Source of the DNA: Isotricha intestinalis
Taxonomy: Eukaryota; Ciliophora; Litostomatea; Vestibuliferida; Isotrichidae
Direction of reading: 5' to 3'
DNA length: 14,843 nucleotides
Assembly: GCA_023807065.1 (NCBI GenBank)
Contig: JAJJLU010000894.1
Span: 1 to 14,843 of the forward strand
Part shown: positions 1 to 7,066 of the stretch, one piece after another
Layout of the letters: every line of letters starts with the position of its first letter
How positions within the stretch are numbered: the stretch's first letter is position 1
Position numbers and translations under genes: made by a program
Notes under the pieces: generated by a model
Seen by the model: only the letters and a program-made list of their open reading frames with translations
The model's database searches: none
Told to the model about the DNA's origin: nothing

Positions 1-1127
1 TTTTTTCCATATTTTAAGGTTTTTTGGCACTACATTAAATACTTTTTCATATAAATGAAATAACTTAACAAATTTTTAAAATATTTATTACAAGAAAAAT
101 ATATTTATATACTTATTTACATAATCAATTAATATCAATTATTAAAATTATTAATTATTATTTAAAAATAAAAGTTATGTTTATACCTATAAATTATTTT
201 TTTAACACAAATATCTATATATGAAATATTTTTTGAAAAGATTTATAATAATCTAATTTAATTATGATATCCTATTTAGAATTTAAATCATTATGAATGT
301 AAAGTACCATTTTTCTTTAATTATATATTTCTTAATCCATATTTATCTCATCTGGCATACAAAATAATTTCGAGTTTGCAGAAAAAAATATTTTTTCTAC
401 AATGATTTTTTCACTATTATTCTATAATTAATACATATTTTTTACTAATTTACAAACAATATAAGAATTTTAATATATAGATATTTTGATTTTTTTTTTC
501 ATAAGTATCACATTGATATTGTTATCTCTATATCTATATGTAAAACATATAGAAATGATTTGGAATTTAAGGTAATTAAATTTTGTATTGAATTTGATAA
601 AATCATCTTCTATAATCTTTTATTTTATATAGAAAGTATTTATTTGAAATATTTTTATTATATATATAACATACTTCCTCTAAGTTAAAACTCCCCAAAT
701 TGGTTCATTCTCTTAAAAGGAGCGAAAAAATGAGATATGAAATTTTTTTCAATTTATTATTGTTATTCTCATTTGAAAACTGGTTGATATTTGTTTTTCA
801 AAAATAGAAATGATAATAATATATATAATCATAAATGACCACAGTAAGATAATTAGTATTTTTTTTGTCAGTTAATCTCCAATTTAATTTATTATATTTT
901 TATTGATAATAAAATATCATTTTCATATTTGTGTTTTTTGTTTTTTTATCTTGTTTATATGTTTTAAAGAATATCTAAACTAGTAATTTTATAAAAATAA
1001 AATAAAATAAAATATTTAATGATAATCAAAAAAAAATGATTGAAATAAAAATGATATCATAAAAAAATACTTCTATAAATGATAGTATTTTAGGTAATTA
1101 ATGAATGATTCAAATAATGAATGCATA
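1..1127. other. Gene-free AT-rich left flank
   Basis: Over 1.1 kb of nearly pure A/T with stops in all frames and no frame that looks like a gene. The only slightly less AT-rich patches are around 340-380 and 680-730. Neither gave a recognisable protein on either strand. A small perfect inverted repeat (9-nt arms, 3-nt spacer) lies at 533-553 but could be chance in such sequence. Together with the repeats just to its right, this stretch resembles subtelomeric or intergenic DNA. Confidence 0.6.
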
Positions 1128-1261
1128 CCAACTTCCCATTGCCCCTCGCCAAAACCCTCACATTAACCATAGCACCCCAAACTCCCATTGCCATTCGCCC
1201 CAAACCCTCACACTCCCCATCGCCCCCCAACCTCCCATTGCCCATTGCCCCCAACCCTATC
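1128..1261. repeat. C-rich imperfect ~47-bp tandem repeat (about 3 copies)
   Basis: A sharp C-rich island inside DNA that is otherwise almost all A/T. It aligns to itself as three imperfect units, at 1128-1174, 1175-1222 and 1223-1261 (the last one shortened). Each contains CCCATTG near its start, then a C-rich CGCCCCAAA-like core, then CCCTCACA or a variant. The + strand is strongly C-rich and G-poor, as in the C-strand of a telomere or subtelomeric minisatellite. A 66-codon frame runs through it, but its protein is just translated repeat. The origin is inferred, possibly degenerate telomere-associated repeats. Confidence 0.7.
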
Positions 1262-1447
1262 AAAACAAAAACAATAATATAAATAAAAACATTAAAATAA
1301 TTTAATTTTACTAATGGTTTTATTAATGGAAAAGGAACTTTATTTGTAAAAAAGGAAAATCAATTAAAGAAGGATTTTTGAAAGAAAGATTGTTTATTGA
1401 AAATAAATATTTTTTTTATTTATTATCTTTGAAAAAAATTAGGAGGT

Positions 1448-1484
1448 ATTGGGCCTAAACCCAATCCCAATCCCAATCCCCAAT
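1448..1484. repeat. Interstitial telomere-like repeat (CCCAAT)3-CCCCAAT with one inverted ATTGGG
   Basis: Three CCCAAT units at 1460-1477 are followed by one CCCCAAT at 1478-1484. CCCCAAT is a cyclic form of the reverse complement of GGGGATT, the heptamer ending the window at 14812-14843, so this is the same repeat family in opposite orientation. Immediately before it, ATTGGG at 1448-1453 forms an inverted pair with CCCAAT at 1460-1465 across a 6-nt spacer. The C-strand orientation is what a left chromosome end would show. It could be a former end, an alternative telomere-addition site, or an assembly junction. Confidence 0.6.
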
Positions 1485-1823
1485 ATCTTAAATTCGTTTT
1501 CATATTTTATATTAAATTTTTAAATTCAATATTTTTAAATCTTCTTGTAAAACCTGAAATTTCTTTAATTTTATTTCAAAAAATAATTTCTCAATTATTT
1601 CTCATATATTCTCAATCTTCATAATTTTTATCATTTTCAAAAAATTAATTTGTAATAAATCTTAAAGAATAAATTGTACATCATTTTCAGGGGAAATCCT
1701 ATATTAAATTCATTTTTATTTTTATAACACTATAAAATCTAAAGATTCTATTTTATTTGATAATTTATCTTCTAATACATCTCTAATCATATTTAATCTC
1801 CAAACAATACTTTAAAAAAATGA
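1485..1823. other. AT-rich stretch with a possible decayed coding relic on the minus strand
   Basis: No intact gene is present. On the minus strand, 1816 down to 1722 reads as an open coding-like segment (IVWRLNMIRDVLEDKLSNK and onward) before a TAA. Lower down, about 1600-1510, another frame gives a Lys/Glu/Leu-rich coding-like segment after a TGA. The frames do not join, so if this was a gene it is broken. I do not recognise a family. The composition resembles the coding regions of this window more than its spacers, which is the only support. Confidence 0.3.
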
Positions 1824-1893
1824 GTACCCACGAGGGGATAGAATCCTCGAAAAACAGCTTAAAAGGCTGGAGATATAGCTGAGTTAAAGAGGC
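1824..1893 (-). pseudogene. Degenerate tRNA-Lys(UUU)-like sequence
   Basis: On the minus strand the sequence opens with GCCTCTT, then TAACTCAG (resembling the usual TAGCTCAG D-arm). An anticodon arm follows with stem CAGC/GCTG around the loop CTTTTAA (anticodon UUU, U33 present), then a T-arm of the form GAGGA-TTCTATC-CCCTC. These match a tRNA-Lys outline in order and spacing, about 70 nt. Several parts are broken. The 3' acceptor strand (GTGGGTA) does not pair with the 5' strand, the D-stem does not close, and the D-loop lacks GG. The T-stem has an A-C mismatch and the T-loop has TTCT where TTCG/TTCA is expected. I read it as a decayed tRNA gene or tRNA-derived repeat, not a working tRNA. 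Confidence 0.55.
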
Positions 1894-2123
1894 TTTTACA
1901 TTATTTTCAAAAATTTTTCCTTATTTATTTCTAAAACAAATATACATTAAAAACTTAATTTTATATTTGTTTAGTAATTTTCAAATTTTTTATTCAAATT
2001 TAATTATTTGATAATGTAAAAATTATCATTTTAATTTTTTTAATATTAAAAAAGAATATCATAAAAAAATTATCGACTTCACTTTAATAATTTATCTTCA
2101 TTAAATAAAAACAATAACAAAAA

Positions 2124-3098
2124 ATGGAAACTTCAGATACCCCAAATAAAAAGCGAAAAATCATAATAATTTCAGCTATAGTAGGAGCAATAATAGTTAT
2201 AGCAGTTATAATTACATTATGTTTAGTATTAATCAAAAAAAAACCAGTGAAAGAAACAGTCAAAAATCCTATTGTATTTGATTTACAAAATAAAAGAATT
2301 CAATTAAATTCAGGATATTATATGCCAACAAGTGGATTAGGAACATATTCATTAACAGGATCAACATGTTATAATTCAATATTAACTGCATTACAAAAAG
2401 GAGTTAGATTAATTGATTCAGCATATATGTATTCAAATGAAGAGCAAGTTGGAAATGCAGTTAGAGATTCTGGAATTGATAGAAGTGAAATTTTTGTAAC
2501 TACAAAAATTTATCCTAGTCAATTTTCAAATCCAGAAAATGCCATTGAATTAGCTTTAAGTAAATTAAACATAGAATATATTGATTTAATGTTATTACAT
2601 CATCCAGGGGATAAAGATGTTGAAGCTTATTTAACAATGGAAAAATATGTTAAAAGTGGGAAAATTAAATCAATAGGATTATCAAATTGGTATATAAAAG
2701 AATTAAAAAGTTTTTTACCTAAAGTTAATATTATGCCTGCAATTGTTCAAAATGAAATTCATCCTTATTATCAAGAAACTAATGTTATTAATTATATATA
2801 TAATGATATAAGAGATAAAGGTATTATTGTAGAAGGTTGGTATCCTTTAGGAGGAAGAGGACATAATACTGAATTATTAAAAGAACAAGTTTTAAGTAAT
2901 ATTGGAAAGAAATATAATAAAAGTTTAGTTCAAACTATATTAAGATGGAATTTACAAAGAGGTACTGTTGTTATTCCTGGATCAAGTAATAGTGAACATA
3001 TTCAAGAAGATTTTAATATTTATGATTTTGAATTAAGTGATGATGACATGGATACTATTGCCAATTTGAATAGAGATGAAAAACATGATTGGTATTGA
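2124..3098 (+). CDS. Membrane-anchored aldo/keto reductase
   Basis: A 324-residue NAD(P)H-dependent oxidoreductase of the AKR superfamily, reducing carbonyl groups on an unidentified substrate. The AKR tetrad is intact: Asp98 and Tyr103 in LIDSAYMYSNE, Lys128 in IFVTTKIYP, His159 in LMLLHHPG. Other AKR signatures are IKSIGLSNW (182-189) and EGWYPLGGRGH (237-247). The cofactor loop reads IPGSSNSEHIQED (284-296), where many AKRs have IPKS....R, so the Lys and Arg that bind the NADPH 2'-phosphate are replaced by Gly and His. A basic N-terminus followed by a hydrophobic segment at about 13-37 and then KKK predicts a signal anchor, which typical soluble AKRs lack. The start follows an A-rich leader. 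It ends in TGA, unlike the other genes. The core resembles gut-bacterial AKRs, so gene transfer is possible but untested. Family is certain, substrate unknown. Confidence 0.93.
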   Translation: METSDTPNKKRKIIIISAIVGAIIVIAVIITLCLVLIKKKPVKETVKNPIVFDLQNKRIQLNSGYYMPTSGLGTYSLTGSTCYNSILTALQKGVRLIDSAYMYSNEEQVGNAVRDSGIDRSEIFVTTKIYPSQFSNPENAIELALSKLNIEYIDLMLLHHPGDKDVEAYLTMEKYVKSGKIKSIGLSNWYIKELKSFLPKVNIMPAIVQNEIHPYYQETNVINYIYNDIRDKGIIVEGWYPLGGRGHNTELLKEQVLSNIGKKYNKSLVQTILRWNLQRGTVVIPGSSNSEHIQEDFNIYDFELSDDDMDTIANLNRDEKHDWY

Positions 3099-3416
3099 AG
3101 AAGTTTAAATTGAAATTGTAAGAAATAAATTTATATTTCATTTTAATAATGAATTTATTATATTATGGAATATTATTTATTTTTTTATAATTCATATTTT
3201 ATATATTTTTTATTTTTTTAAACTTTATATTTTTAAAATTTGATATAATAATAAAAAAAAAATAGAATAAATAAATATATAATTTATATATGTTTTATAT
3301 ATTAAAATATAAAAACAAAAAATACATATAAACTATTTTAGAAATAAATTAATTATTATTTCCTTTTTTATAATTTCGAATATAATATTTATAAAAATAT
3401 ATTAATTTCAAAGACT
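3099..3416. other. Convergent AT-rich spacer
   Basis: A 318-bp gap between the 3' ends of two convergent genes. It is almost entirely A/T, with poly-T and poly-A runs that could serve 3'-end formation on both strands. No open frame or structured element was seen. Confidence 0.6.
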
Positions 3417-5042
3417 TTAAAAATTCTTTTTTTTCTTTTTTTTTACTTTTAATATTTTTGATGTATTTAAGTCAAATTTTCTCATATTTCTAGTAAAAAT
3501 ACTCATTCTTACAGAGCTTTTCCTATGAGGTCTTTTAGGGGATTTATTCATATAATTTTCAGTTAACAAAACTTGATCTAATTGAAAATTATGAATAGAA
3601 TTTCTATCAATTAATCTAAAATTTACATTATTATTTTTTCTTTCAGTCAAATTATTAGATTTACCATTAAAACTTTTAATGGGATAATTTTTTTTTTCTT
3701 TTTGAAATGATTTTGAGGTTTCAGAATCTGAATCAGAAGAATAATTATTTAATAATTTATTTATTTTTATATCACTAAAAACTTTTTTTCTTTGATGAAT
3801 ATTTAAATTATTTGATAATGAATTTTTCCCATCTATAAATTTACCAAACATTGAATAATTTTTTAAATTTTCTCCAATTTTTGGTAAAACAAATTCTCCT
3901 TCTTTTTTATTTCCTTGTTTATTTTCAAATATTATTTCTTGTAATTCTGATTCAATACTTGATGTTTTTTCATCATCAGTTTCAGGCCCAAATTCATTAA
4001 ATTGAAAATTTTTTTTAGTTTCTTTCATTACTCTAACCAATTGTTTTGAAAATTCAAATGCATTATATCTATTTTTATACCAAATATCACTTAAAGAATC
4101 ATGTAATTTTTTTAAATTGTTCCCAATAGATTCAATAATTTCTAGTAACATATCTTGAAAACTATATTTTCTTTCAGCAGATTCAATATCTTTTTTTACT
4201 GACTCTAAATTATTATCTTGTTTGAATAAATCTTTAAAAAAAGGATTTATACTAAGTAAATCTTTATGTCCACTTAAATTATTTTTTTCTTTAATAGAAT
4301 AAATATTTCTTCTCATTTCATTAAAATCAATTTTATAAATTTCATTCATTGAAACACAAGGAAAATTTTCCATTATTTCTCTTTCTTGACTATTAATTTT
4401 CTCTAATTGATCGTAAACATTTTCTATTATATTATTTAATCTTTCCACACTTGATTTTTCTATTAATTTTTTCACTTTTTCTTCTTCTTCATTTACTTCT
4501 TCTATTAATTTTTTTTGATAATAATAACCACATTGTTTATAATTTTCTTTTTCTATTAATAAATATTTATGTCTTGATATATGTTTATTTTGACAATTTT
4601 TACATAAAAATTTACAACTTTCTCTACAAAAATATTCTATATCTTTTTTTTGACATTCTTGACATTTATCCTTCTTTTTATCACTATGAGACATGTTAAT
4701 ATCAAAATTTTTTTTTTTCTTATTTTCTTCTTCTTGAATAAATTTTCTCATTTTTGAAGATTTAAGGGAAGAAGATATATTAAATGAAGTTAATGAATGA
4801 GTTATAATATTTTTTGGTTCTAATTTAGTTACTTGAACATTAACATGAGGTAATTTAAAATAATCTTTTAATGAAGTTTCATTATATTGCTTTTCTATGT
4901 TTGAATCTTTATATGATAAGTTAACTAAATATTCTGGAATTTTAAAAGATTTATGTGCTAATGTTCTTAAATATGATATTGGCATTAAAGGAGATATATT
5001 ATATAGAAATGAATTGTTTTTAAAAGTTAATGTAACATCCAT
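3417..5042 (-). CDS. Ubiquitin-like / B-box zinc finger / coiled-coil protein
   Basis: A 541-residue protein. Residues 1-72 (MDVTLTFKNN..., then LVNLSYKDSN and LPHVNVQVTKL) have the length and alternating hydrophobic pattern of a ubiquitin-like beta-grasp fold. At 127-158 eight potential zinc ligands follow B-box spacing: C127-x2-C130-x8-C139-x3-C143-x3-C147-x2-C150-x3-H154-x3-H158. A charged helical region at about 175-335 is likely coiled coil. The C-terminal 200 residues are Ser/Lys/Asn-rich, probably disordered, and end in a run of lysines. B-box plus coiled coil is the TRIM layout, but no RING precedes the B-box, so ligase activity cannot be claimed. A scaffold or ubiquitin-pathway adaptor role is inference. 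It shares direction with the dynein light chain gene upstream (246-bp gap). Confidence 0.82.
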   Translation of the reverse strand: MDVTLTFKNNSFLYNISPLMPISYLRTLAHKSFKIPEYLVNLSYKDSNIEKQYNETSLKDYFKLPHVNVQVTKLEPKNIITHSLTSFNISSSLKSSKMRKFIQEEENKKKKNFDINMSHSDKKKDKCQECQKKDIEYFCRESCKFLCKNCQNKHISRHKYLLIEKENYKQCGYYYQKKLIEEVNEEEEKVKKLIEKSSVERLNNIIENVYDQLEKINSQEREIMENFPCVSMNEIYKIDFNEMRRNIYSIKEKNNLSGHKDLLSINPFFKDLFKQDNNLESVKKDIESAERKYSFQDMLLEIIESIGNNLKKLHDSLSDIWYKNRYNAFEFSKQLVRVMKETKKNFQFNEFGPETDDEKTSSIESELQEIIFENKQGNKKEGEFVLPKIGENLKNYSMFGKFIDGKNSLSNNLNIHQRKKVFSDIKINKLLNNYSSDSDSETSKSFQKEKKNYPIKSFNGKSNNLTERKNNNVNFRLIDRNSIHNFQLDQVLLTENYMNKSPKRPHRKSSVRMSIFTRNMRKFDLNTSKILKVKKKKKKNF

Positions 5043-5288
5043 AATTTTTTTTTAATGTATTTGAATTTGTTCTTAAAAATAATATATAAAAACAAAAAAA
5101 AAAAATTATTATAATTTATATTTACGATATTTGTTTCAATCATTACAAAAAATTACCATAAAATTGATTAAAAAAATTCGAAAAAATGAAAAAAAAAGGA
5201 AAAAAAAGTATTTTATTTTTTAAAAATTAAATAAATTTTTTATCTTAAAAAGATTATTAAATAAAAATAATAAATCTTAATAAAGATT

Positions 5289-5621
5289 TTAAGAAACAAT
5301 TCCAAAACAAGTAACAAAAGCATGTAAAGTATCATTTTCATATCTGGCAGTTGAAGAACCATCAGTATTAGGATTCCAAAAACAAGTAGAAGTATAATGA
5401 AGAGAAGAATCTCCTTTTTGGAAAATTGTTCCATTAACAATAAATTTATATCCTTTATAATTTGTACGAAGATTTTTAATTATTTCATCAACTATTCCCT
5501 TAATCAATTCTTGAGCTTCTTTTTGATCATAAGTTTTTTCATCTAAATTTTTTTTCAAGGTGTCATCCATCATTCCTTGTACTTCATCCTTTATATCTGA
5601 AAATTTAAGTTCTGTTGTCAT
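5289..5621 (-). CDS. Tctex1-type dynein light chain (DYNLT family)
   Basis: A 110-residue protein matching the usual length of DYNLT1/Tctex1, a dimeric light chain bound to dynein intermediate chains in cytoplasmic and axonemal dyneins. The C-terminal family signature is clear: YKFIVNGTIFQKG (58-70), then LHYTSTCFWNPNTDGS (74-89), then YEN and the closing AFVTCFGIVS (101-110). The N-terminal half is two charged helices, as expected. It appears intronless and complete. Its start codon faces the next gene across a 148-bp divergent spacer, so the two may share a promoter region. Presence of a dynein light chain supports a microtubule-motor-bearing, probably ciliated or flagellated, cell. It could act in cytoplasmic, ciliary or intraflagellar dynein. 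Confidence 0.95.
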   Translation of the reverse strand: MTTELKFSDIKDEVQGMMDDTLKKNLDEKTYDQKEAQELIKGIVDEIIKNLRTNYKGYKFIVNGTIFQKGDSSLHYTSTCFWNPNTDGSSTARYENDTLHAFVTCFGIVS

Positions 5622-5769
5622 TTTTTTATATAAATAATAGTAATTTATTTAGGTTATATATTTGTTGATGATATTTAATTATTTAATTTGGTTTATTTTG
5701 TTTTTTTATATGAATAAATTTTTTTTATAAGAATAATTATTATTAATTAAATTTTACTATTAAGGAAAT
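5622..5769. promoter_or_regulatory. Divergent intergenic region between dynein light chain and coiled-coil gene
   Basis: The 148-bp AT-rich gap separates two start codons pointing away from each other, so both promoters must lie here or overlap. No TATA box can be singled out in such A/T-rich sequence, and no clear palindrome was seen. Confidence 0.45.
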
Positions 5770-6975
5770 ATGACTTCAGTTGATGAGAATAATTCTTCAG
5801 TTAGAGACCCTAAGGATTTGAAAAATATTACGAATGATATTCAAACTTCTTTAAATCAAATTAATTCATTAAGAGATATATTATATAATACTATTCAATC
5901 TTTTGATGATTTTTCAAAATTTAGACAGACTTTAGATAAGTTACTTTATGATTATGAAAAAACAGTATTTATATTAAATAAAAAATTACAAGATTCTTTG
6001 TCTTATTATTCTACTCTTGAATTTAATTATGAAATGTTAAATAAAATGAAAGATGAATTAGATAAAAATAATATTATTCAAAATGAAAATATTAATGAAT
6101 TATTATTTCAAAATGAAATATCAAATTCTCAAATAAATTATTATAAAAAACAATGCTTAGAAAAAGATGATTTCATTTTGCAATTAAAAAAGAAAATTTT
6201 TGAAATTGAAAAATCTATTAATAATAGTCCACAAAATAATTTAACAATAGATTATACAAATTATGATAGAATAATTCTTCCAGAAAGAGTAAAAAGAAAT
6301 AATATAAATAACTTTGAAAATTATCCAAGTGACTTAAATTCTAATGAAAACACAATTCAACAAGATAATATAAATCCAAATATTAATAACTTAAAATTAA
6401 ATAATAAATTTGATTATGAAACAAATTTCAATTATGGTTATGATTACAAAGATGATAATCATATAAATAAAATAAATAAAATAAATGAAATAAATACAAA
6501 TTATTTAATTCCACAACAACAACAAGAAAATAATTTAAGAAGTATTCCTGTAAATAATTTAAATAAAGATAGCAAAGAAGAATTAAGTAGTATTCAACAA
6601 AGTATGAACCAAAGTATAAAAAGCAAATCCTCTAATGTAAATAAAGATAATAAGACTCTTACCAGAAGATTAAGAGATATTGTTGTAAATTTATGTAAAG
6701 TTGATACAAGTGCCATTGATAAATTAGAAAAAAAATATGGTAGTGAAATTATTACAAAAATTCAAACTGGTCAAATTGATGAAGAAACTCTTGATAATGT
6801 TGAACAAGATTTAAATCATATCAATAGAAGAAGTTCTCTAATTTTAGATAAATTTAAACAAAATGTTCAAAAGCATTTAAACGAAAAACAAGGTTTAAGA
6901 GGATGGGAAAAATTAAGAGGTTATTTAAAAGTAGGTGATAAAGAAATGAAATTTAAAAAATTAAGTGCTTCTTAA
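5770..6975 (+). CDS. Asn-rich coiled-coil protein of unknown function
   Basis: A 401-residue protein I do not recognise. Residues about 15-150 are heptad-like and charged (for example RQTLDKLLYDYEKTVFILNK), predicting a coiled coil. Residues about 155-300 are dominated by Asn, Ile, Lys and Gln with short runs such as QQQQ, and are probably disordered. Residues about 305-401 form a separate, more conserved-looking basic helical domain (LTRRLRDIVVNLCKVDT, LEKKYGSEIITKIQTGQ, GWEKLRGYLKVG) without membrane segments or zinc ligands. The layout (coiled coil, linker, compact C-terminal domain) is common in cytoskeletal, basal body or ciliary proteins, but this is only inference. It lies 91 bp upstream of the K+ channel gene on the same strand. 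Confidence 0.85.
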   Translation: MTSVDENNSSVRDPKDLKNITNDIQTSLNQINSLRDILYNTIQSFDDFSKFRQTLDKLLYDYEKTVFILNKKLQDSLSYYSTLEFNYEMLNKMKDELDKNNIIQNENINELLFQNEISNSQINYYKKQCLEKDDFILQLKKKIFEIEKSINNSPQNNLTIDYTNYDRIILPERVKRNNINNFENYPSDLNSNENTIQQDNINPNINNLKLNNKFDYETNFNYGYDYKDDNHINKINKINEINTNYLIPQQQQENNLRSIPVNNLNKDSKEELSSIQQSMNQSIKSKSSNVNKDNKTLTRRLRDIVVNLCKVDTSAIDKLEKKYGSEIITKIQTGQIDEETLDNVEQDLNHINRRSSLILDKFKQNVQKHLNEKQGLRGWEKLRGYLKVGDKEMKFKKLSAS

Positions 6976-7066
6976 AAATTAATAATTTTAAAAAAAATGA
7001 ATTCATTTTAATTCTTTAAAATAAAAACTTTTAATCTATATCTAATTTAAGATAAAATAAATTTTT

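Noticed and set aside
533..553. Perfect inverted repeat TCTATATGT-AAA-ACATATAGA
   Set aside because: It has the same shape as the palindrome at 10296-10316, but it sits in gene-free A/T-rich DNA where such dyads arise by chance, so no function is claimed.
1105..1305. A 66-codon open frame rich in Pro, His, Asn and Gln
   Set aside because: It is the translation of the C-rich tandem repeat followed by A-rich DNA. It stays open only because the repeat lacks A/T stops.
4451..4699. An 82-codon plus-strand hydrophobic frame
   Set aside because: It lies opposite the B-box region of the real minus-strand gene, and its Phe/Ile/Leu/Tyr composition is what antisense of Lys/Glu codons gives.
5240..5440. 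A 66-codon minus-strand hydrophobic frame overlapping the dynein light chain
   Set aside because: It overlaps the conserved Tctex1 C-terminus in another frame and lacks any independent support.
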